From assembly GCF_051414115.1 (NCBI RefSeq), contig NZ_JBLKNZ010000001.1:2790001-2854000 (forward strand): DNA of 64,000 nucleotides. The letters are read 5' to 3'. The position numbers were made by a program, and so were the translations under genes. This document shows, piece by piece, positions 56,905 to 64,000 of this stretch. Below the pieces are notes generated by a model. That model had not been told where the DNA came from. It was given only the letters and a program-made list of their open reading frames with translations, and made no database searches. Positions within the stretch are counted from its first letter, which is position 1; each line of letters starts with the position of its first letter. The stretch is from Halovenus marina (GTDB taxonomy: Archaea > Halobacteriota > Halobacteria > Halobacteriales > Haloarculaceae).

Positions 56905-58398
56905 CTACAGGTCGTACAGCGCGCCGTACTTTTCGCGGGCGTAGTCGAGGAATGGATCGGCAGAGATGTTCTGGCCGGTCGCCTCGCGGATCAGGTCCGG
57001 CGTCGTGTACCGGCAGCCGTGGCTGTGGACGTTCTCGGTCAGCCACTCCGCGAGTCGGTCGAACTCGCCCGCGGCGATGTCCTCGTCCAGACTCCCGAGT
57101 TCGTCCTCCGCGGCGTCGAACAACTGGGCGGCGAGCATCGACCCCAGCGAATAGGTCGGGAAGTAGCCGAAGTTGCCGTACGACCAGTGGATGTCCTGCA
57201 GACAGCCCTCGGCGTCCGTTTCGGGTCGAACGCCGAGATAGGACTCCATCTTGTCGTTCCAGACGCCCGGAATCTCGTCGACTTCGAGGTCGCCGCGAAC
57301 GAGGTCGCGCTCGATCTCGAAGCGGACGAGAATGTGCATGTGGTAGGTCAACTCGTCAGCCTGCACGCGGATGAGGTTGTCGTCGTACACCTCGTTTGCG
57401 GCCTCGTACAGCGCCTGGGGCGTGGTGTCGATGCCGAGACGGTCCTCGACTGTCGGGGTGAAAAACTCCCAGAATGGGCGCGAGCGCCCGACGTGGTTCT
57501 CCCAGAGGCGGGACTGCGATTCGTGGACCGACAGGTCGCGACTGGACCCGAGCGGCGTTCCGTACTCCTCGTCGGGCAGGCCGAGCGTGTACCGTGCGTG
57601 GCCGAACTCGTGGATTGTCGACCCCAGCGCTTTCATCGGGTCGTCGGAGGCAAACCGCGTCGTGACGCGAGCGTCGAACTGCGTTCCGAGCGAGAACGGA
57701 TGGGGCGCGGTGTCGAGGCGTCCCCGGTCCCAGTCGTAGCCGAGCGCGTCGAGCGCGTCGCGGACGAGCGCCTCCTGGTCGCGTTCGTCGTAGGTGCCCG
57801 TGAAGGGGTCGGTCAGTTCCACGTCGCTCTCGCCGACCGCCTCGATTAGCGGCGGAAGTTCCTCGCGGAGCTGTTCGAGCACGGACTCGATGGTCTCGAT
57901 GTCGAGATACGGCTCGTAGTCCTCGACGAGCACCGCGTAGGGATCCCGGTCGGGGTCGATTTCCGCCGCGTACTCCCGGCGCAACTCGACCAGTTCCGCG
58001 AGCGTCCCCGCAAAGTGGTCGAAGTCGTCCTCTTCTTTGGCCTGTTCCCAGACGGGGATGGCGTTCGAGGACGCCTCAGAGAGCTGTTCGACCAGATCAC
58101 GGGGCACGCGAACGGCGCGCTCGTGTTCGCGTCGGACCTCCCGAACGATAGCTTGCTGGCGCTCGTCCAGGTCGGCCGCGTCGAGTTCGTCGAGCGCGTC
58201 TGCGACCGTCTCGTCGGTGAGCACCTCGTGTTTGAGCGAGGACAGCACCGACTGCTGTTTCGACCGGGCCGGTGTGCCACCCTCGGGCATCATCACCTGC
58301 TGGTCCCAGGAGAGGTAGCCGCTCGCGTCGTCGAGATACTCGATCCGATTCACCTGTTCGAGAAACGTCTCGTAGGTCTCGTCTGATTGGGCGGACAT
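56905..58398 (-). CDS. Carboxypeptidase M32 (thermostable carboxypeptidase family)
   Basis: A 497-residue zinc carboxypeptidase. LDDASGYLSWDQQVMMPEGG is the conserved N-terminal stretch; MKALGSTIHEFGHARYTLGL has the HExxH motif, LSVHESQSRLWENHVGRSRP the third zinc ligand (E) and HES-Q motif; IRVQADELTYHMHILVRFEI and DIHWSYGNFGYFPTYSLGSM are M32 signatures. It trims C-terminal residues from peptides in the cytoplasm. ATG 58398 is used; a longer upstream frame without homology is rejected. It lies 50 bases from ubaA on the same strand. Confidence 0.95.
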   Translation of the reverse strand: MSAQSDETYETFLEQVNRIEYLDDASGYLSWDQQVMMPEGGTPARSKQQSVLSSLKHEVLTDETVADALDELDAADLDERQQAIVREVRREHERAVRVPRDLVEQLSEASSNAIPVWEQAKEEDDFDHFAGTLAELVELRREYAAEIDPDRDPYAVLVEDYEPYLDIETIESVLEQLREELPPLIEAVGESDVELTDPFTGTYDERDQEALVRDALDALGYDWDRGRLDTAPHPFSLGTQFDARVTTRFASDDPMKALGSTIHEFGHARYTLGLPDEEYGTPLGSSRDLSVHESQSRLWENHVGRSRPFWEFFTPTVEDRLGIDTTPQALYEAANEVYDDNLIRVQADELTYHMHILVRFEIERDLVRGDLEVDEIPGVWNDKMESYLGVRPETDAEGCLQDIHWSYGNFGYFPTYSLGSMLAAQLFDAAEDELGSLDEDIAAGEFDRLAEWLTENVHSHGCRYTTPDLIREATGQNISADPFLDYAREKYGALYDL

Positions 58399-58563
58399 AC
58401 CATCGTGTTGGGCGCTCTCCGGTATAATAACGCTGGATCGTGTCGAGTGCGCTCCGGGACAATAACGCTCGAGCGCAGTCGTCGAACACGCCCCGGAACC
58501 GACGTCTGTCAGTCGTCTGACGCGGGTTTTTGTGTACCGATGGAATACTTGGTATGCACTCTC

Positions 58564-58920
58564 ATGCCACCAAACTGCCCCACTGCGAGCGTCAAAGGTA
58601 GCGGGGGATGGGAGTGGAATCGCCTGCAGGCGGCCCGCGACGCGCGGCGTTCGTCGACGGACCCCTCGTCGGGCCGGACGGACACACGGCGATCCCCTCC
58701 CCATTCACAGACCGACTGTCACGAGCGCGTCCGTTCGCTGAAAGCGGAGATACGCGAACTCGAAGCCGAACTTGCCCGTAGGAAGTGTGAACGACAGACC
58801 ATGATCGAACGCTACGAACGACTGCTGGCAGAGAAAAACCGGAAATTAGAGTCCCAAGCGAGCGGAGAATCGACAGAAACGATGCTATCTGCGTTGCTTC
58901 CCGACGTTTTCGAGCGGTGA
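58564..58920 (+). CDS. Small coiled-coil protein
   Basis: A 118-residue frame. The N-terminal half is Arg/Ser/Pro-rich and unstructured; the C-terminal half forms a coiled coil (CHERVRSLKAEIRELEAELA, RRKCERQTMIERYERLLAEK, NRKLESQ) and ends LSALLPDVFER. ATG 58564 is one of two candidates; 58540 is in frame and eight codons earlier. The basic first half is unusual for a haloarchaeal protein, so the start may be further in, but the coiled-coil part is convincing. It is divergent from the M32 gene and convergent with the dehydrogenase (23 bases). Confidence 0.5.
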   Translation: MPPNCPTASVKGSGGWEWNRLQAARDARRSSTDPSSGRTDTRRSPPHSQTDCHERVRSLKAEIRELEAELARRKCERQTMIERYERLLAEKNRKLESQASGESTETMLSALLPDVFER

Positions 58921-58943
58921 CAGCGACTGGTGGGGTATCTGTC

Positions 58944-61900
58944 TCACTCAAGTGCACCTTCGAGCGCCTGTATGGGGTGTGAGGGTTTCCCGTCCACGCC
59001 GTCGTATTCGAGTAGCTGTGACTGGCAGGACGTGCCCGGCGCGACGACAGTCTCGCCGGGTGAGTCGTCGACCTGGTCGAAGAGGATGCTCGCGATGGCT
59101 TTGCTCATCGAGTAGTGTTCGGCCTCGTAGCCGAAGGAACCGGCCATCCCACAGCAGGTCGAGTCGAGTTCGTCCACGTCGTAGCCCGCCCGCGAGAGGA
59201 CGTTCGCCGCGTGGTGGTCCTTCGAGGTCGCCTTCTGCTGGCAGTGGCCGTGATAGGTGAGCGGGTTGTTCGCCCCGTCGAGCGAGACGCGTTCGTCGAG
59301 GCCGAACGTATCGATGTACTCCATGACGCCGTAGGCGTTCGCCGCGACTGCCTCGGCATCGTCGCCGGTCAGCAGGTCGAGATAGTCCAGTTGGTACATC
59401 ACGGCGTCGGAGGGTTCGACAGAGACGACATCCCAGCCGTCTCGAACCTTCGGCGCGAGTGTGTCGACGTTCTCCCGTGCGATGTCGCGGGCCTTGTCGA
59501 GCATGCTCTTCGAGTGAGCGGGCCGCCCGCTGTCGGTCACCTCGTCCGGAATTTCGACGTGGACGCCTGCGGTTTCGAGCGTCCGGACCGCCGCCTTCCC
59601 AACCGCCGGTTGCGTGTAGTTCGTGTAGGGGTCTGCGACGAGCAGTACCTTCCGGTCGGCCTCGGCTTCGGAGACGGCGGGTGTGCGCGTGTCGTTCCAC
59701 TTCTGGAGTGTCTCGCGCTTGAAAGTCGGGAGGTCCCGCTCTCGAGCGATACCCAGCAGTTTCTCGGCGATCAGACCGCTCCCGGGAGCGCTCGTCGCCC
59801 AGTTCGAAAGCGGCGCGAAGGCGCTCCCGAGGCCGTACAGCCGTTCGACGTTGGCGAAAAACCGGTCGCGTAGCGGGACCCCCTCCCGCTGGTGGTGCTC
59901 GTGTTTCAGTTCGGCTTTGAGTTTCGCCATGTCGACGCCGCTGGGGCAGTCCTTCCGACAGCCCTTGCAGCCGATACACAGGTCGAGCACCTCGTGAACG
60001 AACTCCTCGTCGGTTGGGTCCTCGGGGAGTTCGCCGCTCATCGCCCGCCGGAGGGCGTTCGCACGGCCGCGCGTCGAGAGGATCTCCTCGTTTTCGACCG
60101 CGCGGTAGGTCGGACACATCACGCCGCCGGTCGTCTCCTGATGGCCGGTACAGCCGCCACAGCCGTGACAGAGTTCCGCCATCCCCTGAAAGCCGTTCTC
60201 GTTGTCCCACTCCATGGCTGGCTCGAAGCCAGCGTCGAACTGATACTCGGGGTCGAAGCGGAGGTTCTCGGTGGGGTCGAAGTCACCACAGACGTTGCCG
60301 GGATTCAACAGCCAGTCGGGGTCGAAGGCGGTCTTCAACTCGCGGAACGTCTCCCAGAGGTCGTCGCCGTAGAGTTTCCGGTTGTACTTCGTGCGCGCCC
60401 GCCCGTCGCCGTGTTCGCCCGACACCGACCCGCCGTACTCGATGACGCGGTCGGTCACGCCGTCGAGAATCGCCGACATCGTCTCGATGCCCGCCTCGGT
60501 TTTGAGGTTCAGCAGTGGGCGAATGTGGAGCACACCGGGTCCGGCGTGGGCGTAGTAGGAGGCGAAGGTGTCGTGGTCGTCGAACAACTCCTGCAGGTCG
60601 GCGACGTACTCGGGAAGGTTCTCGGCCGGAACCGCAGTGTCCTCGACGAACGCCCAGTGTTTCTCGTCGCCGGTGCGAGAGAGCAAGATTGGCAATCCAG
60701 CCTTGCGCATCTTCCAGAACTTGGCCTGCCGGTCGGCGTCGTAGGCCTCCAGCGCGTCGACGGCGGTGGTCGGAGCGTCGGTGTCGACTGCCCCCTCGGC
60801 CGGTTGGACAGTCGCCTCGTAGCCGGGCAGTCGGTCGGCGAGGAGGTCGGCGACTTTCTGTTTGCCGTCGTCAGTCGACTCGGCGTAAAACTCCACCAGC
60901 AGCGTCGATTCGGTCCCCTCCGGGAGCATCTCGACGACCGGGGCGAACTCCGGGCGCTCCGCGGCCAGGTCGAGAAACACGTCGTCCATCACCTCGACCG
61001 CTGCGGGGTCGTGTTCGAGAATCGGGGCAACGTCGGTCACCGCGTCGATGATGTCGTCGTAGGTCAACAACACGACCGACTTCGTCTCGGGGATCGGTTC
61101 CAGCGAGACTGTCGCTTCGGTCACGATAGCGAGGGTGCCCTCGCTCCCCGCGAGCAAGCGGCCGATGTTCACCGCGCCGCGCTCGTCCGCGTCTTCGACG
61201 AGTTTGTCGAGGTTGTACCCCGAGACGTTTCTGGTGATGTCCGGGTACCGGGATTCGATTTCGTCGCCGTCCTCCCGGAGAATCCGCGAGACTTCTGCGT
61301 AGATGCGGTCTTCGATGTCGGTCTTGTCCCCGTCATCGGTGGAGACAGCGTCCGCTCGGTCGTGCAGTTCCTCGACGTCGATCCAGCCGAAGGTCGTGAC
61401 CGTTCCGTCCGCGAGCACCGCCTCGACGGACTCGATGTAGCCGTCGGCCTTCTCGTATTTCAGCGAGTGTGCGCCCGTGGAGTTGTTGCCGATACAGCCG
61501 CCGAGGACGCTCTTGTCGCCCCACGCCGGGTCGGGTGCGTACTTCAGGCCGTGCGGTTCCAGCCGGTCGTTCAGGCGTGCGAGCGTGATCCCCGGCTCTG
61601 CGCGGACGGTCTGGCTTTCGGGGTCGATATCGAGGACTGCGTCCATCTCCTTTTTGAAATCGAGGACGACCGCCTCGTTGACGGCCTGTCCGGCGAGGCT
61701 CGTCCCGCCGCCGCGGGGCAACACCGGAACCTCGTGGTCCGCGCAGTATTCCACGACCGCCTGCACGTCGTCGGTCGAGACAGGCGCGACGACGCCGATG
61801 GGGAGTTGCTGGTACGCGCTCGCGTCGGTCGCATAGAGCTGTCTCGTGTAGGAGTCGAAGCGAACCTCCCCCTCGACGCGGCTGTCGAGGTCCGCGAGCA

Positions 61901-62051
61901 GGTCGGGGCGTTCGATCTGTGGGCTTCGGTAGTCGTAGTTGCTTCTGGGCGCTGTCTCGGGGTGGTTTCGGCCGTCGAGGTGGTTCGGACGCTGTCCGTC
62001 TCCCTCGTGACGATTCGTACTCCGGCCGTGTGGGTCAGATGCATCACTCAT
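58944..62051 (-). CDS. FAD-linked oxidase fused to Fe-S domain (D-lactate/glycolate dehydrogenase type)
   Basis: A 1035-residue fusion of a GlcD-like flavin domain with a GlcF-like iron-sulfur domain. The FAD part (residues about 50-600) shows GVVAPVSTDDVQAVVEYCAD, PVLPRGGGTSLAGQAVNEAV, WGDKSVLGGCIGNNSTGAHS and LLAGSEGTLAIVTEATVSL. The Fe-S part has CHGCGGCTG, LCIGCKGCRKDCPSGVDM, and CCG-type motifs (LDSTCCGMAGSFGYEAEHYS; YHGHCQQKA), typical of heterodisulfide-reductase-like binding. Such enzymes oxidise D-lactate, glycolate or other 2-hydroxyacids and pass electrons to quinone. Which substrate applies here cannot be told. The acidic, His-rich first 35 residues are unconserved, and the start could be internal. 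Confidence 0.93.
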   Translation of the reverse strand: MSDASDPHGRSTNRHEGDGQRPNHLDGRNHPETAPRSNYDYRSPQIERPDLLADLDSRVEGEVRFDSYTRQLYATDASAYQQLPIGVVAPVSTDDVQAVVEYCADHEVPVLPRGGGTSLAGQAVNEAVVLDFKKEMDAVLDIDPESQTVRAEPGITLARLNDRLEPHGLKYAPDPAWGDKSVLGGCIGNNSTGAHSLKYEKADGYIESVEAVLADGTVTTFGWIDVEELHDRADAVSTDDGDKTDIEDRIYAEVSRILREDGDEIESRYPDITRNVSGYNLDKLVEDADERGAVNIGRLLAGSEGTLAIVTEATVSLEPIPETKSVVLLTYDDIIDAVTDVAPILEHDPAAVEVMDDVFLDLAAERPEFAPVVEMLPEGTESTLLVEFYAESTDDGKQKVADLLADRLPGYEATVQPAEGAVDTDAPTTAVDALEAYDADRQAKFWKMRKAGLPILLSRTGDEKHWAFVEDTAVPAENLPEYVADLQELFDDHDTFASYYAHAGPGVLHIRPLLNLKTEAGIETMSAILDGVTDRVIEYGGSVSGEHGDGRARTKYNRKLYGDDLWETFRELKTAFDPDWLLNPGNVCGDFDPTENLRFDPEYQFDAGFEPAMEWDNENGFQGMAELCHGCGGCTGHQETTGGVMCPTYRAVENEEILSTRGRANALRRAMSGELPEDPTDEEFVHEVLDLCIGCKGCRKDCPSGVDMAKLKAELKHEHHQREGVPLRDRFFANVERLYGLGSAFAPLSNWATSAPGSGLIAEKLLGIARERDLPTFKRETLQKWNDTRTPAVSEAEADRKVLLVADPYTNYTQPAVGKAAVRTLETAGVHVEIPDEVTDSGRPAHSKSMLDKARDIARENVDTLAPKVRDGWDVVSVEPSDAVMYQLDYLDLLTGDDAEAVAANAYGVMEYIDTFGLDERVSLDGANNPLTYHGHCQQKATSKDHHAANVLSRAGYDVDELDSTCCGMAGSFGYEAEHYSMSKAIASILFDQVDDSPGETVVAPGTSCQSQLLEYDGVDGKPSHPIQALEGALE

Positions 62052-62254
62052 CGTTTGGTGGCGTGTGTGGTCGTTCAGATCCGACTCCGGGCGGTTTCGG
62101 TTTAACCCTTCTCCCCGGAAGCGACACGACCAGTGCCCGGTTGTGTCGGCGGCGACAGGACAGCAGTTTCAGTCACTCCGACGACAGCACGTGAACGGAG
62201 AGATTCGCAGAGAGATAAACAATTTTGAGGCGGTAGGCAGTATTCCAAATAGCG

Positions 62255-63640
62255 ATGTCGAACGAAAGACGGACGGACGGGGGACGAACAGTATCAAGAC
62301 AATCGAGGCGGTGGTTTCTCAGAACGACTGGTGTCGGCGGGCTCGTCGGGCTGGCTGGCTGTACCGGCGGCGACGGGGGCGACGGAGAAGCGCCCGAGGA
62401 GACACCGGCAAACGAGACACCGACGACCACGCCGGAGGGGACGCCAGCCGAAGAGACACCGACACCAGAGGAGACGCCAACCCCGGAGGAGACGCCGACG
62501 CCCGAAGAGTCAGAAGCGTACGACGCGCCAGACGACTACGAGGTCGTCGGGTACTACACGAGTTGGGCGCGGTACGCGCGTGATTACGTGCCGTACGACG
62601 TTCCGAAAGGGAAGATCACGACGATGAACTACGCGTTTCTCGACGTCGAGAAGGACGGGCAAGTGATCCTCGGTGATGCCGGCGGCGACCCGGAAAACCT
62701 CAGCGCATTTCAGTCCTACAAGGAGGACTATCCCGAGACGGAGTTTCTGCTGTCGATCGGCGGCTGGACGTTCTCGGGTAACTTCTCGGATGCGGCAATG
62801 ACCGAGGAAAACCGCGAGCGGTTCGCGTCCTCGGCGATCAAGATCATGCAGAGATACGACTTCGACGGGCTGGATATCGACTGGGAGTACCCCGGTGGTG
62901 GCGGACACCCAGACAATACGGTTCGTGAGGAAGACCCGGAGAACTTCGTGTTGCTGCTCGAGGAGTGTCGAGACCAGCTCGACGCCGCGGAGAACGAAGA
63001 CGACGCCGAGTACAGCCTCACGATGGCGTCATCGGCAAATCCGGAGATCGCTGGCAATCTACTGATCGAAGAGATCGAACCGTATCTCGACCACATCCTC
63101 GTCATGTGTTACGACTATCACGGGTCGTGGGGGGAGTTGACGAACTTCCAGACACCGATGTACGAACTCGAAAACGACCCGCGGGACGAACAGGAGGCCG
63201 CGCAGTTGAACGTCGATGCGTCGATCACGTGGTGGCAAGACCAGCCCATCCCCAACGAAAAGTTGGTGCTCGGTCTGGCATTCTACGGGCGGAGCTTCGA
63301 CGACGTTCCCGCCGACAACGACGGTCTCTATCAATCGTTCGACGGGACGCCACAGGGAACGTGGTCACCCGGCGTGCACGACTACTGGGACCTGGCCCAG
63401 AATTACGAGACCAGCGATACATACGAGAAACACTGGCACGACGAGGCGAAGGTTCCCTGGCTGTACTCCGCGGAGGAAGAGGTGTTTATCACCTACGACG
63501 ACTCCGAATCGATCGCCTACAAGACGGAATACGCCGTCGACAACGACCTTGGCGGCGTGATGTTCTGGGAACACTACGGCGACAAAAACGAGGTACTGCT
63601 CGATACGGTCAACGAACGACTTCACGAGTACCCGGAGTAG
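62255..63640 (+). CDS. GH18 chitinase lipoprotein
   Basis: A 461-residue Tat lipoprotein. SRRWFLRTTGVGGLVGLAGC has twin Arg (R18-R19) and a lipobox with Cys36. A Pro/Glu/Thr repeat linker (about 45-88) follows, then a GH18 barrel (about 94-455) with VVGYYTSWARYARDYVPYDV, FLLSIGGWTFSGNFSDAAMT and the complete catalytic DGLDIDWEYPG (Asp204, Asp207, Asp209, Glu211), plus LVMCYDYHGSWGELTNFQTP and GVMFWEHYGDKNEVLLDTV. It should hydrolyse chitin while anchored to the membrane. No chitin-binding domain is present, unlike in the enzyme at 52550. It is divergent from the dehydrogenase. Confidence 0.93.
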   Translation: MSNERRTDGGRTVSRQSRRWFLRTTGVGGLVGLAGCTGGDGGDGEAPEETPANETPTTTPEGTPAEETPTPEETPTPEETPTPEESEAYDAPDDYEVVGYYTSWARYARDYVPYDVPKGKITTMNYAFLDVEKDGQVILGDAGGDPENLSAFQSYKEDYPETEFLLSIGGWTFSGNFSDAAMTEENRERFASSAIKIMQRYDFDGLDIDWEYPGGGGHPDNTVREEDPENFVLLLEECRDQLDAAENEDDAEYSLTMASSANPEIAGNLLIEEIEPYLDHILVMCYDYHGSWGELTNFQTPMYELENDPRDEQEAAQLNVDASITWWQDQPIPNEKLVLGLAFYGRSFDDVPADNDGLYQSFDGTPQGTWSPGVHDYWDLAQNYETSDTYEKHWHDEAKVPWLYSAEEEVFITYDDSESIAYKTEYAVDNDLGGVMFWEHYGDKNEVLLDTVNERLHEYPE

Positions 63641-64000
63641 TCAGTCATCGGGCAGGTCTCGCTCGGCCCAGAACGCGTCGAGTTGCCCCGGGAGAAACTC
63701 CGGAGTCAACTGGACGAACTCCGCCTGTTCGTCCGCAGAGAGATACGGATAGACGCTGTGGCGTGCGTCGGGCGTGTAGCGATGACCGACGAGCGCGCGA
63801 ACGCCAACCTCGTCGGTGCCGCGGATTACCCGCCCGATGGTCTGGCGTGCGCGCCTGACCGCTGGCACCGTCAGCGAGTACTCGAAGGCGTGTTCGTCGC
63901 CGAAGGCGTCGGCGTAGGCCCGCTTGACGGCCCGGACTCGCGGTGATCCGATGTTCACGAGCGGAACGCCGACCACTCCACAACAGCGGAGTTTCGCGCC
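63641..64000 (-). CDS. XPD/Rad3-type DNA helicase, C-terminal end only
   Basis: The last 119 codons of a gene that runs past the right edge. Read back from 64000: GAKLRCCGVVGVPLVNIGSP, VKRAYADAFGDEHAFEYSLT, VPAVRRARQTIGRVIRGTDE, VGVRALVGHRYTPDARHSVY, PYLSADEQAEFVQLTPEFLP. The R-x-Q-x-x-G-R-x-I-R-G block is helicase motif VI of the XPD/DinG superfamily 2 group, and the tail is the usual haloarchaeal end. It presumably unwinds DNA in repair. Its stop directly abuts the chitinase stop (63640/63641), so the two are convergent with no spacer. Confidence 0.85.
   Translation of the reverse strand, partial: GAKLRCCGVVGVPLVNIGSPRVRAVKRAYADAFGDEHAFEYSLTVPAVRRARQTIGRVIRGTDEVGVRALVGHRYTPDARHSVYPYLSADEQAEFVQLTPEFLPGQLDAFWAERDLPDD

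Noticed and set aside
59892..62105. A 737-codon open frame on the plus strand opposite the FAD/Fe-S dehydrogenase
   Set aside because: It is the mirror frame of a strongly conserved gene. The product is Val/Arg/Asp-rich without any recognisable motif, and GC-rich coding DNA routinely leaves such antisense frames open.
1..64000. A search by eye for CRISPR arrays, prophage genes, transposases or toxin-antitoxin pairs
   Set aside because: None found. The small regulator at 45932 pairs with a four-helix membrane protein and has no toxin-like partner, so I do not call it an antitoxin.

Overview
The window is GC-rich haloarchaeal chromosome. The predicted proteins are strongly acidic, and archaeal information-processing genes are present: DNA polymerase D large subunit, a group II chaperonin, ribosomal protein eS19, archaeal Trm1, GatD and SAMP/UbaA. 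Secreted proteins carry twin-arginine signals, most genes look leaderless with a TATA box 25-30 bases before the start codon, and several small proteins belong to haloarchaea-only families. A class Halobacteria member is near certain; a Haloarculaceae-like relative is a guess. I see no transposase, prophage or CRISPR array, so this is mostly core genome with a few islands of rearrangement.

Layout. 1-5.5 kb: PitA-type heme protein, two M50 site-2 proteases, UMP kinase and a small DUF7123 protein. 5.5-6.4 kb: a patch with a palindromic element, a flavin-barrel gene and a stranded copy of the tail of the neighbouring protease gene. 6.4-18 kb: thiL / rps19e, an RNase H-fold nuclease, lrp / glnA, an MFS transporter, a BrkB-like protein, trm1 and lysC. 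18-25 kb: polC (DP2) interrupted by an intein, in a four-base-overlap operon with a PPC/DUF296 gene. 25-32 kb: membrane proteins, thrC, a beta-CASP nuclease, a CGC microprotein, tRNA-Lys and a run of hairpins behind it. 32-42 kb: a GIDE-domain protein, nicotinate phosphoribosyltransferase, two tandem HELxH lipoproteins, a sensor kinase, a cysteine hydrolase, and a cluster of universal stress proteins and acetyltransferases. 42-49 kb: a DHH phosphoesterase, SAMP1, gatD, a Tat lipoprotein with a duplicated Cys domain, and a regulated module of membrane protein, Cro/CI-type regulator and ABC exporter. 49-64 kb: thermosome, a DICT protein, pheA, a multidomain GH18 chitinase, a cobalamin-binding protein, ubaA, an M32 carboxypeptidase, a D-lactate/glycolate-type dehydrogenase, a GH18 chitinase lipoprotein, and the end of an XPD-type helicase.

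The most striking pieces are non-coding. Two promoters at the regulator/ABC module carry the same 33-base double-dyad operator at the same distance from their TATA boxes, which points to a single autoregulated circuit controlled by the 67-residue regulator. Two roughly 80-base palindromic elements, each beginning at a stop codon, differ by compensatory changes that keep the stem paired. Other oddities are a 13-bp hairpin whose ends are the stop codons of two convergent genes, a 19-bp tandem duplication that rewrote the C-terminus of UMP kinase, and an intein ending in Gln that splits the catalytic motif of DNA polymerase D.

Functional links: SAMP1 and its E1-like activator UbaA are both present. 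The two chitinases have different export and anchoring modes and suggest use of external chitin. Lrp sits divergently beside glnA, as in other haloarchaea.
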